Below are positions 9,174-18,049 of a stretch of DNA of 64,000 nucleotides, in pieces. Both the position numbers and the translations under genes were made by a program. This DNA is from Faucicola osloensis_C (GTDB lineage: Bacteria; Pseudomonadota; Gammaproteobacteria; Pseudomonadales; Moraxellaceae), in contig JABAHL010000002.1 of assembly GCA_019353055.1 (NCBI GenBank), forward strand, positions 186,001 through 250,000, written 5' to 3'. The notes under the pieces were generated by a model. That model saw only the letters and a program-made list of their open reading frames with translations. It was not told where the DNA came from and searched no databases. Every line of letters starts with the position of its first letter. The stretch's first letter is position 1.

Positions 9174-10295
9174 ATGTATCACTTAAATATTGCTAATAAG
9201 CAGATGACTAATATTGATAAAATTCAATTTAGTGAAGTGGGTTTTAGAGAGCGCCAAGATTTGCAAGAATGGATTGTGAGCAATCTAGAATGTCTTGGCG
9301 AGCCATTATTAATTATTCAAAAAGAATTTAACGGGTTTGACAATACGTCTGAAAGATTAGATTTATTGGCGTTAGATAAAAGTGGTAATTTAGTCATTAT
9401 TGAAAATAAAACGGATAGTTCTGGTAAAGATGTTGTATGGCAGTCTGTGAAATATGCATCTTATTGCTCTCGACTTACAGATGAGAAAATCATAAATATT
9501 TTTGCTGACTATCTTAGAAAATATGATAGCCAAAACTCTGATGATTATATTGCAAGCGCTAAACAAAAAATAAATGAATTTCTTAGCGATAGCCCAGAAG
9601 ATGATATTGGATTAAATCCCAATGAAACTTCGCAACGAATCATTTTAGTCGCTGCTGAATTCCGTCAAGAAGTAACATCAGCTGTATTATGGCTGATGAA
9701 TTTTGGTATTAATATCCGTTGTATAAAATGCCAACTTTTTAAATTTAATAATGACTTTTTCTTTGATACTCAGCAAATTATTCCTGTACCCGAAGTTGAA
9801 AGCTTTATGATAGATATTGCGGAGAAAAAACAAGAAGACATTCAAATCAAAAATAATAAACAAAGCGTACTAATGAGTTTTTGGTCGCAATTTATCAATG
9901 CGACTTTATCAAATGCTGAAAATTTATATGCTAATAGGACACCAAGTAAAGATAATTGGTTAGGTACTAAATTAGGAAATGGTGTCGGAATAAGTGTTGT
10001 AATTACAAAGGAATCTGTAAAAATTAGAGTTGAAATAAAAGGTAATAATAAAGAAGACACTTTAAAAATATTCGACTATTTATATCAGCATAAAGAAGAA
10101 ATCGAATCAAAATTTCAATATCCTATTAATTGGGAGCGTTGTCCTGAAACTGTATATAGTTTTATAATTATCACAAATGAAGCAGTTGGATATTCAGACA
10201 AGTCTGAATGGCGGGGTGCAAATGAATTTTTGATTGAAGAAAGTTATAAAATGCAGAAAATTCTTAAATCACTTCTAGATAAATTTGTCTTATAA
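9174..10295 (+). CDS. PD-(D/E)XK nuclease-like protein with DUF4268 domain
   Basis: 373 residues. The N-terminal half shows a PD-(D/E)XK-type core: D63 in ERLDLLAL, then E77 and K79 in IIENK, then a QxxxY motif (Q90-Y94). This is the pattern of the NucS/DUF91-type nuclease fold. The C-terminal half (about 236-370, from FWSQFINATL to ESYKMQKIL) matches a DUF4268-type domain, often found in restriction or defence-linked proteins. It starts 3 bp after ftsY and ends 1 bp before the ogt start, so it looks co-transcribed with both. It is visibly more AT-rich than its neighbours, a sign of later acquisition. No methylase or toxin partner is adjacent. Cleavage activity is not shown. Confidence 0.7.
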   Translation: MYHLNIANKQMTNIDKIQFSEVGFRERQDLQEWIVSNLECLGEPLLIIQKEFNGFDNTSERLDLLALDKSGNLVIIENKTDSSGKDVVWQSVKYASYCSRLTDEKIINIFADYLRKYDSQNSDDYIASAKQKINEFLSDSPEDDIGLNPNETSQRIILVAAEFRQEVTSAVLWLMNFGINIRCIKCQLFKFNNDFFFDTQQIIPVPEVESFMIDIAEKKQEDIQIKNNKQSVLMSFWSQFINATLSNAENLYANRTPSKDNWLGTKLGNGVGISVVITKESVKIRVEIKGNNKEDTLKIFDYLYQHKEEIESKFQYPINWERCPETVYSFIIITNEAVGYSDKSEWRGANEFLIEESYKMQKILKSLLDKFVL

Positions 10296-10296
10296 A

Positions 10297-10830
10297 ATGC
10301 TTACCACAAACTACCAACTATCAATCAAATTACCAACAATTACCCTTGTCGCACATAAGGGTTGTCTTATCGCGCTTGATTGGCAAACCCAAAAAACGCA
10401 AAAAATCCTACAACAATTAACTGCACAAGCGCACTATATACAAAGCAAAGATTTGGCTGACTCAGTAGATGACGATGCCAAAGTCTTACGAAATACCATC
10501 AGTCAACTTGACGAATATATTAATGGTCAGCGACAAGTGTTTGATATGCCCATCGCCATTTGCACAGGCACACCCTTTCAGCAAAAAGTATGGCAAGCAT
10601 TACGACAAATTCCTTACGGTCAAACAATCAGCTATGCACAGCTTGCGCTACAAGTGGATAATCCCCAAGGCTTTCGCGCAGTCGCACAGGCCAATGGCCG
10701 CAACCCACTAAGTCTCATTATTCCTTGCCATCGCGTGATTGCCAGCGATGGCAAATTGGGCGGTTATACCGGTGGGATTGAGATTAAGCAAACATTGCTT
10801 GATATAGAGCAAGCAAGTTATCAGCGATAA
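10297..10830 (+). CDS. ogt: Methylated-DNA-protein-cysteine methyltransferase
   Basis: About 177 residues. It removes alkyl groups from O6-alkylguanine by suicide transfer to a cysteine. The active-site motif PCHRVIASDGKLGGYTGG is present near residue 145, preceded by the DNA-binding helix region (PYGQTISYAQLA) and the RAVAQANGRNPLSLIIPCH stretch. The N-terminal Ada-like RNaseH-fold part is short, as in Ogt. ATG 10297 is taken as the start because the frame back to TTG 10285 overlaps the upstream stop. Convergent with the Lon-like gene. Confidence 0.93.
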   Translation: MLTTNYQLSIKLPTITLVAHKGCLIALDWQTQKTQKILQQLTAQAHYIQSKDLADSVDDDAKVLRNTISQLDEYINGQRQVFDMPIAICTGTPFQQKVWQALRQIPYGQTISYAQLALQVDNPQGFRAVAQANGRNPLSLIIPCHRVIASDGKLGGYTGGIEIKQTLLDIEQASYQR

Positions 10831-10849
10831 ACAATAACCCAATGAGGCA

Positions 10850-13513
10850 TTATTCTTTGTCATCTGCGTCTTTTTCTTCCCAAGTTTCTAAGCGTTCATA
10901 AATACGACCATAAACGGTATTTTTACGGTATTTACCTTTTTTGGTCATCTCATCTGGCGCTAGACCGGTCAATAGATACATGGCTTCATTGACATGCTCT
11001 ACGGCATAGATGGTAAATTTACCTGCCGTCACGCTATCGATGATATCTTGACGCAGCATCAATTGCGCCAAATTGGCTTTGGGCACAATCACCCCTTGTT
11101 TACCCGTCAAGCCTTGCTCGACACACGCATCATAAAACCCAGCGATTTTGGCATTGACGCCGCCGACCGCTTGGACTTGACCAAATTGGTTCATCGATCC
11201 TGTAACCGCCAAGCTTTGATTAATCGGGGTTTGCGATAGGGCAGACAGTAGTGCACAGGTTTCGGCTACTGTCGCACTATCGCCATCGATACCGCCATAA
11301 CTTTGTTCAAAAGCCAGCGATGCAGTAAAGTTGAGCGTATGATCTTCTGCAAACAGCGCTTTTAGGTAACTGCTCATAATCAGCACGCCTTTGGCATGGA
11401 TAGAGCCGCCTAAATCCACATCGCGCTCGATATCAACAATATCGGCGTGCGCGGCACTGTGATGCACTGACGCGGTCAATCGCGCAGGCATGCCAAACTC
11501 ACTATCTGCGTAGCTGATGACTGTCAGCGCATTGATTTGACCAATCGCTTTGCCTTGGGTGCTAATCAGCTGTTGCCCTTTTTCTAGTTCTTGCCAGAAC
11601 AATTGCCGTAAATAACCCGAGCGATGGCGAATATCTTCAATGGCTTGACGGACATGGCTAGCGGTCACTGTGTTTGCAGGGCTAAGCTCTGTTTGATTGA
11701 TGACCGCGTGACGATTGGCTTCGAGTAATAGCTGCGCCAATCTGTCGCCATGTAGGCTTAACTCATGCTGGTCTTCTGCTTGCTCGCTGAGATAATCCAA
11801 TAAACACGCCAACGCGGTGTTATCAAACGTTAGCAATTGGTATTTGCTTATCATATCAGCAATTTTGGCGGTCATCGCTTGTTCATTGGCGTGACTGCGT
11901 ACCACGCGATCATGAAAATCTGCACGGATTTTGAATACGGCATTAAATTCAGGCTCAAAATCTAGCAGGTCATAATATAAATCTGGCTCACCGAGTAAAA
12001 TAACTTTGACATCAAGCTTAATCGGTTGTGGCTCAAGGCTGATACTGCCTGTTAGTGTCAGCATTTGCTCAAGGCTCGACATCTTGATTTGGCGGCTTTG
12101 CAGCGCGCGTTTGAGACCTTGCCACGCATACGGATATTCAAGCAAATTAGTTGCTTCAAGCACCAAATAACCGCCATTCGCACGATGCAGTGAACCGGCG
12201 CGAATCAGGCTGACATCCGTTGACACAGTACCCAAATGGGTGATTTGCTCGACATGACCGAGTAAATTTAAATGGGTAGGTAAGTCTTCAAACACAATCG
12301 GTGCGCCTTGATCGGGCGCATGGCTTGCAATCACATTGACAAAATAGCGCGCAGGCAATGGCGAAAAATGGCTGGGCAAAAACTCTTCATCATCTTCATT
12401 GATGATTCGTTCTACATGATTGACGATATCGTCATGCACGTCTTGCAAATACTTACGAACCTTTGGTAAGTCTTGATACTTGTCAAATAACGGCTCAATC
12501 AATGGTTTTAAGGTACGCCGAGTCAATGAATGGTGTAGCGCTTGTAGGGTCTGATTGGCTTCATCTTCAATTTGCTCAAGCTCAACGGTCAGTTGGCTTA
12601 AGCGTTTTTGCATGTGGTTTTTATCTTGATAATTGGCAACATACGGCGATTTTGGGGTTAAGCCAAAGCTAGCTTGATTGGTTGCGCTCGAGGTATTATT
12701 AGAGGCGCTAGTTGTGGTGCTAGACGTTTGATTGGCTTTAAGTGGTGAAACTGGCGCTTTACCACTGGCTTTTTGGCGACCCCATTTATTAGCAGGTTTG
12801 ATTGATAAATAACCATCGCTTGGCTCAATATCATTGTAACTGTCATTGTCATTGCCATCGGCTCGGTTGTCACTAAAATCTGATTTGATAAAAATCGGTT
12901 TGTTGTCCGAAGGTCGCAGCGCCAACGCAAGTGAATATTGTTTGCCTTCTTCATGCAGCGCATGATAGACCTGTTCTTCACGAAGGCTAATTTCATTCTT
13001 TATCGCTTCTACCTTACTTTGATAGTGCTCACTGCGAAAACGCTGATTGAGCTGACGCTTGGTGGTTAGCCAAAAGGTTTTGACATCTTCCGCTAATTGC
13101 TTGCCCATGCCAGCAGGCAGGTCAAGCGCAATCGGGGTACGCGCATCAATAAAATTATGCACATACACCCAGTCATTGGGTGTGGGTTTTTGTTTGGCGT
13201 GTGCTTGTAGCAGGCGAGTGATTAAGGTGCGTTTGCCCAGTCCGTTTTCACCTGCAGCAAAGATATGATAACCATTGGCATTGATGTCAAGTGCAGTGGC
13301 AATCGCTTTACAGGCGCGCTCTTGCCCAAAGCCAATCTCAAGGGTTTTGGTATGGTGGCTATCTTTTGGCAAGGTCGCTGGGTCGGTATAACGGCGCAAG
13401 TGCGAGATTGCAACAGGCTGTAAATTGTCAGATTTGATGGTATCGGTAATGATAGCGGCGGATTTTGAAGTCACAGCGGTAGTACGAACAGATTTTGCAA
13501 GGGTATTTTTCAT
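10850..13513 (-). CDS. Lon-family ATP-dependent protease (LonB/YcbZ-like)
   Basis: 887 residues. An AAA+ module with Walker A GENGLGKRT lies near residue 90, and the C-terminal Lon peptidase domain carries the Ser-Lys dyad: Ser746 in GGIDGDSATVAE and Lys789 in GGVNAKIAGFY. There is no classical Lon N-terminal substrate domain, so this is the archaeal-LonB/YcbZ-like group rather than housekeeping Lon. A low-complexity insert rich in Ser, Thr, Asn, Asp and Gln occupies roughly residues 210-290 inside the AAA+ region, where YcbZ-type proteins have a long helical insert. It is transcribed towards ogt and has its own promoter region after 13513. Confidence 0.88.
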   Translation of the reverse strand: MKNTLAKSVRTTAVTSKSAAIITDTIKSDNLQPVAISHLRRYTDPATLPKDSHHTKTLEIGFGQERACKAIATALDINANGYHIFAAGENGLGKRTLITRLLQAHAKQKPTPNDWVYVHNFIDARTPIALDLPAGMGKQLAEDVKTFWLTTKRQLNQRFRSEHYQSKVEAIKNEISLREEQVYHALHEEGKQYSLALALRPSDNKPIFIKSDFSDNRADGNDNDSYNDIEPSDGYLSIKPANKWGRQKASGKAPVSPLKANQTSSTTTSASNNTSSATNQASFGLTPKSPYVANYQDKNHMQKRLSQLTVELEQIEDEANQTLQALHHSLTRRTLKPLIEPLFDKYQDLPKVRKYLQDVHDDIVNHVERIINEDDEEFLPSHFSPLPARYFVNVIASHAPDQGAPIVFEDLPTHLNLLGHVEQITHLGTVSTDVSLIRAGSLHRANGGYLVLEATNLLEYPYAWQGLKRALQSRQIKMSSLEQMLTLTGSISLEPQPIKLDVKVILLGEPDLYYDLLDFEPEFNAVFKIRADFHDRVVRSHANEQAMTAKIADMISKYQLLTFDNTALACLLDYLSEQAEDQHELSLHGDRLAQLLLEANRHAVINQTELSPANTVTASHVRQAIEDIRHRSGYLRQLFWQELEKGQQLISTQGKAIGQINALTVISYADSEFGMPARLTASVHHSAAHADIVDIERDVDLGGSIHAKGVLIMSSYLKALFAEDHTLNFTASLAFEQSYGGIDGDSATVAETCALLSALSQTPINQSLAVTGSMNQFGQVQAVGGVNAKIAGFYDACVEQGLTGKQGVIVPKANLAQLMLRQDIIDSVTAGKFTIYAVEHVNEAMYLLTGLAPDEMTKKGKYRKNTVYGRIYERLETWEEKDADDKE

Positions 13514-13812
13514 AAAACAAGTTTCATCAACGCATTAAAAAGCGGTAGTGGGAAAGATAAACAATGACAGTGACAGTTAGAGTGACAGTGCTTAGGGTCT
13601 AAGGTCTAGGGTCACTTATAGTTAACAGATAGGTTTTGGTAAGTGGTAATAAAGTATCAGTATGATGTGGTTTTTTGTTGATAAAATCAATGGCTATTTT
13701 TTCGCGAATCGTTGCCTTAAGGTTTCAGCCGCAGTAATATAAAAAAAGTTGATGGGTAAGTATTTGCTAAGATAACATATTGACGTTTAACACAATCGTT
13801 TGAGACAACAAC

Positions 13813-15411
13813 ATGGCTAAAACAGAAAATGGATTTATTTTAGCGCTGGATCAGGGCACTACCTCAAGCCGCAGTATCATCTTTGATAACCAATTAACAC
13901 CCATCGCCATCGCCCAAAAGCCGCTGGGTATCATCACCCCAAAAGCCGGGTTTATCGAGCAAAATGCCAATGACATCTGGCAAACCCAAATTAGTACCGC
14001 CCAAGAAGTGATTGCCAAAGCAGGATTATTGGCGACAGATATTTCAGCCATCGGTATCACCAACCAACGTGAGACCACCATAATTTGGCATAAAAAGACG
14101 GGCAAGCCTGTCGCACCCGCCATTGTCTGGCAAGATAGACGTACCCATCAGTGGTGCAGAGACTGGCGTGATAAAGGCTTTGACGCCAAAATCCAGCAAA
14201 TTACCGGATTACGTATAGATCCGTATTTTAGTGCTAGCAAAATCGTGTGGCTGTTAAACCAAAACCCTAAGCTTCGCCAACAAGCGCTAGCAGGTGAGTT
14301 AGCTTTTGGTACCGTGGATAGTTGGCTACTGTTTAACATGACAGGCGAGCATAGCATTGATATCACTAACGCCTCACGCACCATGCTGATGTCTTTGCAA
14401 ACAAGCGACTGGTCTGATGAATTATTGGATTTATTTGATATTCCCAAAACCATGTTACCTACCATCAAGCCATCGGATGGTGATTTTGGGGTCACCAAAC
14501 AAGGGATGTTTGGCAAACAAATCCCAGTCACGGCGGTGCTAGGCGATCAGCAAGCCGCCTTGTATGGGCAAGGCTGTAACCGGGCTGGCATGGCAAAATC
14601 CACCTATGGCACCGGCTGTTTTTTATTAATGAATACCGGAGATAAGCCGTGTGTCAGTCATCAGCAATTACTCACCACCGTCGCTTGGCAAACCACAGAG
14701 GCGAATCACGCTCGTCAACCTAACCGTCATGAACCTTCAGGTAAATTGCCCAACTTGTTAAAACCTTTACAAAATTTACAACGACATAAAAAAACAAGCG
14801 CCACGCAAACACAATATGCGCTTGAAGGCAGCGTGTTTATGGCGGGTGCCATCGTGCAGTGGTTACGCGATAACTTAGGTATGATAGCGCGCAGTGAGGA
14901 CGTTGAAAACTTGGCGGCGCAAGTACCAGATAGCCAAGGAGTGACCTTGATTCCTGCCTTTACCGGGCTTGGCGCACCTTACTGGCGAGCAGATGCCACC
15001 GCAAGGCTTATCGGGCTGACACGCGGCACTACCAAAGCGCATATCGCAAGAGCCGCCTTAGAAGCCATTGCGTTACAAGCTTATGATGTGTTAATCGCCA
15101 TGCAAAAAGATAGCCCTGTGCCACTGCACGAACTGCGCGTGGATGGGGGCGCTGCCAATAACAATATCCTAATGCAATTTCAAGCCGATATACTCAATGT
15201 TCCTGTGCTGCGACCGACGACCACTGAAAGTACCGCAAAAGGGGTGGCATTATTGGCAGGGCAAGCGGTGGGGCTATATGATGACACTAGCATTGGTGAA
15301 AGTTGGCAGTTAGACCGTATCTTTGAACCTAAGATGGCATTGTCTGAACGCCAAGCCATCGTTGAGCGGTGGCAGTTTTATATCAATCAACTATTAAATG
15401 AACAAAATTAA
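13813..15411 (+). CDS. glpK: Glycerol kinase
   Basis: 532 residues, about 30 longer than the usual glycerol kinase (roughly 500). It phosphorylates glycerol to glycerol-3-phosphate in the cytoplasm. FGGY-family features: ALDQGTTSSRSIIF at the N-terminus, GITNQRET, VWQDRRT, YGTGCFLLMNTG, GLGAPYW and the second signature LRVDGGAANNN. The extra length is an insert of about 35 residues, rich in His, Arg, Pro and Gln, just before YALEGSVFMAGA (about residues 295-332). No glpF or glpD is adjacent. ATG 13813 has only a weak ribosome-binding site. Confidence 0.95.
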   Translation: MAKTENGFILALDQGTTSSRSIIFDNQLTPIAIAQKPLGIITPKAGFIEQNANDIWQTQISTAQEVIAKAGLLATDISAIGITNQRETTIIWHKKTGKPVAPAIVWQDRRTHQWCRDWRDKGFDAKIQQITGLRIDPYFSASKIVWLLNQNPKLRQQALAGELAFGTVDSWLLFNMTGEHSIDITNASRTMLMSLQTSDWSDELLDLFDIPKTMLPTIKPSDGDFGVTKQGMFGKQIPVTAVLGDQQAALYGQGCNRAGMAKSTYGTGCFLLMNTGDKPCVSHQQLLTTVAWQTTEANHARQPNRHEPSGKLPNLLKPLQNLQRHKKTSATQTQYALEGSVFMAGAIVQWLRDNLGMIARSEDVENLAAQVPDSQGVTLIPAFTGLGAPYWRADATARLIGLTRGTTKAHIARAALEAIALQAYDVLIAMQKDSPVPLHELRVDGGAANNNILMQFQADILNVPVLRPTTTESTAKGVALLAGQAVGLYDDTSIGESWQLDRIFEPKMALSERQAIVERWQFYINQLLNEQN

Positions 15412-15782
15412 AGCAAGAAAATCATTAACATAACTCTAAAAAAATAAAAATAATGTAAAAACAAATAGTTAACTATACGAAAAATTTTTTAAAGACTCGA
15501 CACGAGAGTGATTTTCGTTAGCAATTAAGTGCATTAAGTAAAAAAAAGCACTCTATGTACCCAATTTTTAAACCCTGCTTAAAAATATCAGCAAATTTTG
15601 GCTAAAAATAGTGATTTTTTGTGTAGAAATTGACTAAAAAAATGTATAATGCTGCAAAATTCGACACTGTGTTGGCATTGATAATGCTAATGACAGTTGC
15701 GATGATAAAAGTTACGAAATTTTTTTGGACAAGGTTGGCGAAAAGCAGGGATAACTGGTAACTCAACATTAAGGATATGACA
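15412..15782. promoter_or_regulatory. AT-rich intergenic region with candidate promoter
   Basis: About 370 bases after glpK. No clear terminator hairpin follows glpK. A perfect TATAAT at 15645-15650 is a candidate -10 for the downstream nuclease-fold gene, but the -35 is poor. No tRNA, small ORF or repeat was recognised. Confidence 0.35.
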
Positions 15783-15783
15783 G
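15771..15783 (+). promoter_or_regulatory. Ribosome binding site that decides a GTG start
   Basis: AAGG at 15771-15774 lies only 2 bases before ATG 15777, too close for initiation, but 8 bases before the in-frame GTG 15783. The GTG is therefore the better start. Confidence 0.55.
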
Positions 15784-16790
15784 TGGACAATCAATTTGTT
15801 ATCGCTACGGCAAATTTACTTAACTTTGCACTGCCCAATCGGGTTTTTTATCGAAACCAAGATGCGTATACGCCGCAGCAATATCAACAAAAGATTAATG
15901 CACTTGCCCCCATTTTTCGTCAATTGCAAGCTGATATCATTGGTTGCCAAGAAATTTGGGATGAGCAAGCACTCATTGACTTATGTCATGCAGCCGGTCT
16001 CAATGACTATCATGTCACTGTGCCACTAGCCAGTAATCAGCCAGACAGTCCATTAACCCAAGGGCGAGGCGCAATTGGTACCCCGAGCGTAGGCTTGGTA
16101 TCGCGTTTTGAGATTATTAACACGCAATTGCTCACGCAGATGCCTGCGATTGCGTTGTTAGACGTTCCTGATGTTGGGCTTTATCAACAATTTAATCGTC
16201 CCCCGCTGATTGCCGACATCAGATTGCCAAATGGCATGGTGGTCACCGTGATTGTGGCGCATCTAAAAAGTAAACGCCCTGAGTTTTTAGAAAACGCGCA
16301 AGGCGAGCCGTTAGAAGATCGCAATGATCCGCTAATTCGAGTCCGCGCCAAGCTGCGCAGTCTTTGTATGCGGGCAGCAGAAGCGGCAGGCATTCGCCAA
16401 GTGGTCATCGAAAAACTGTCACACAACAACCATCCGCTGATTTTGTTAGGGGATATGAATGATGTGATGCAAAGTGTCACTTGTCAGCTTTTAAGCGAAT
16501 CGGGCGAAGTATTTTATGATAAGTCGATGCGGGATATCGTGCTGTATGATGCCTCTACGGTACAAAGCCGTATGCACTGGCTTAAAGACGTGGCGTACAC
16601 CCATATCCACCAAGGTATGCCAGAAGTGCTTGACCAAATTTTGGTATCTGAACAATTTTTAGCTGATAGTAAATTTAACATCGGGGAAGTATTACAAGTT
16701 GATTATTTTAACGATCATCTCAAATTTATTGTAGAACAACGCCCAACCGATCATGGATTGGTACGGGCACAAATTAAACTTTATTCATAA
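15783..16790 (+). CDS. Endonuclease/exonuclease/phosphatase family protein
   Basis: About 335 residues, cytoplasmic (no signal peptide). The EEP fold motifs occur in order: N-terminal ATANLLNF, the metal-binding Glu in GCQEIWDEQ, IVAHLKSKRPEF, LLGDMNDVM (Asp and Asn), LDQILVSEQF, and the terminal PTDHGLVRAQI (Asp-His pair). These enzymes cut phosphodiesters in nucleic acids or lipid head groups; nothing here picks the substrate. The TetR-family gene starts 20 bp downstream in the same direction and is probably co-transcribed. Confidence 0.85.
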   Translation: MDNQFVIATANLLNFALPNRVFYRNQDAYTPQQYQQKINALAPIFRQLQADIIGCQEIWDEQALIDLCHAAGLNDYHVTVPLASNQPDSPLTQGRGAIGTPSVGLVSRFEIINTQLLTQMPAIALLDVPDVGLYQQFNRPPLIADIRLPNGMVVTVIVAHLKSKRPEFLENAQGEPLEDRNDPLIRVRAKLRSLCMRAAEAAGIRQVVIEKLSHNNHPLILLGDMNDVMQSVTCQLLSESGEVFYDKSMRDIVLYDASTVQSRMHWLKDVAYTHIHQGMPEVLDQILVSEQFLADSKFNIGEVLQVDYFNDHLKFIVEQRPTDHGLVRAQIKLYS

Positions 16791-16810
16791 TCAGTCGATA
16801 GAGAGGAAAT

Positions 16811-17500
16811 ATGTCAAGCGCTTATGATGAAAAAATTGAGGATGTGTTGGTGGACTCTGAGCTCGCTCGCCGCTTAGTCCCTAACAAATTCAAGTTCACT
16901 AGCCAGCAAGGTCGTTTGCGTCGCCAAAAATTATTAGCCGCTGCCAAAGAGTTGAGCGCGACCCGACCTGTCAGTGAGATTAGTTTGGCTGATGTGTGTG
17001 AAAGAGCGGACATTCCCAGAGCTTCGGCCTATCACTTCTTCCCAAACGTTGAAGCGATTTTTTTGGCATTACGTTTTTTAAATGCGATAGAAATCTTTAA
17101 CAAGCTTGAAAAAGTCGATGCCAAACAATTTAGTCGCTGGCAGGCTTATATCACCACAGTCATTGAGACAGGTGTTGATATTATTCAATCTGATTTAACG
17201 GTTGCTCGTTTGATTTATGAGACCAATACCCCAGATTTTGAGGGCAATGCGTTTGGTAGTGAAATCGAAAAAAGCCTCGCCCAAATGGTGTATGATAAGT
17301 TGTCTGAGCATTATAAAATGCCGGCTTTAGAAACCATTCATCAGCAATTGTTAGTCGCATACGGTATTATCAATGGTATTTTTATCTTAGCTTATCGCTC
17401 AGAAAAAGAAATTACCGATACCTATCGCCAAGAAGCGATTACAGCGGTGATTGCTTATCTACGCTGTTATTTACCTGAAAATTTGCCAAAAAACGGCTAA
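16811..17500 (+). CDS. TetR/AcrR-family transcriptional regulator
   Basis: 229 residues. A tri-helical HTH covers about residues 35-80: KLLAAAKELS, then ISLADVCERADIPRASAYHFFPNVEAIF, the typical TetR DNA-binding layout. The N-terminal 30 residues before it are an extension. The remaining 145 residues form the ligand-binding and dimerisation domain, with no recognisable ligand signature. AGAGGAAAT just before ATG 16811 is a strong ribosome-binding site. Targets are unknown; candidates are the co-directional nuclease-fold gene upstream and its own promoter. Confidence 0.88.
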   Translation: MSSAYDEKIEDVLVDSELARRLVPNKFKFTSQQGRLRRQKLLAAAKELSATRPVSEISLADVCERADIPRASAYHFFPNVEAIFLALRFLNAIEIFNKLEKVDAKQFSRWQAYITTVIETGVDIIQSDLTVARLIYETNTPDFEGNAFGSEIEKSLAQMVYDKLSEHYKMPALETIHQQLLVAYGIINGIFILAYRSEKEITDTYRQEAITAVIAYLRCYLPENLPKNG

Positions 17501-17549
17501 TTTTATAACCTGCTAGGGTTATAACCGATGGCCAATAAAATAGGCAATA

Positions 17550-17578
17550 AAAAACCCATCAGCGAGATGGGTTTTTTT
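17550..17578. terminator. Bidirectional intrinsic terminator
   Basis: A 9-bp stem AAACCCATC / GATGGGTTT has a 5-base loop, with A and T runs on both sides. It sits between the convergent TetR gene and the entericidin gene and can end both. Confidence 0.88.
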
Positions 17579-17599
17579 ATTTAAACAGAAAATCTACGA

Positions 17600-17740
17600 T
17601 TAGATTTTGTTTTCAGTTTTTTGTGCGGTATTGGTTACTGCGTCACCTGTTTTTGATACGTCTTTACCAAAACCTTTGACTGTATTACAACCTGTAACAG
17701 CAAACATAACAGCGATTGATGCAGCGATTAATTTTTTCAT
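17600..17740 (-). CDS. Entericidin A/B-type small lipoprotein
   Basis: A 46-residue gene read on the minus strand. The product begins MKKLIAASIAVMFAVTGC, a signal peptide ending in the lipobox VTGC, and continues NTVKGFGKDVSKTGDAVTN with the C-terminus QKTENKI. The NTxxGxGxD block with following T/A/Q-rich segment is the entericidin (EcnA/EcnB) pattern. These are tiny cell-envelope lipoproteins; in Escherichia coli EcnB is a bacteriolytic partner of EcnA. GAGGAAA lies at good spacing before the ATG at 17740. Only one copy is present here, so no antidote/toxin pair is visible. A tandem duplicated 19-bp unit lies 73-111 bp upstream. Confidence 0.85.
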   Translation of the reverse strand: MKKLIAASIAVMFAVTGCNTVKGFGKDVSKTGDAVTNTAQKTENKI

Positions 17741-18049
17741 TTTAAATTTCCTCAGATATATCCATTATTTTTTAACAGTTTTTAGCTACCAGGTTAAATC
17801 ATGCGACTTTATTGATTCATAGAAGTTAAAATGATTCACAGAAGTTAAAATAAAGTAAAACATGCTTGGTAGAGTCATGGTAATGCAGGTTAGTCTAACG
17901 TCGCTATAGCGTTAATGTAACCAAAACTATCAAGTTGTAAAAAAAACTTAAATTTACGCAATAAGTATAGGTTTTTTGTAAATTAATCTTCGCATTTAGC
18001 GTTTTTTTATTTCAATCTGTTTTATTTTAATCTAGTTAAGGATGTCGAC
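17741..18049. promoter_or_regulatory. Divergent intergenic region between entericidin gene and trmL
   Basis: 309 AT-rich bases between divergent genes, so promoters in both directions are expected. Besides the 19-bp duplication it contains a perfect 10-bp palindrome, CGCTATAGCG, at 17902-17911. No other gene was found. Confidence 0.45.
17814..17851. repeat. 19-bp tandem duplication upstream of entericidin gene
   Basis: Two adjacent 19-bp copies (17814-17832 and 17833-17851) of GATTCAYAGAAGTTAAAAT differ by one base. They lie in the region expected to hold the entericidin promoter. Confidence 0.9.

Noticed and set aside
13560..13615. GTGACAGT-like repeats upstream of the Lon-like gene
   Set aside because: Short, irregular spacing; could be a leader feature but no consistent unit was found.
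17607..17822. A 71-codon plus-strand frame
   Set aside because: It is antisense to the entericidin-type gene, which has a clear signal peptide and ribosome-binding site.
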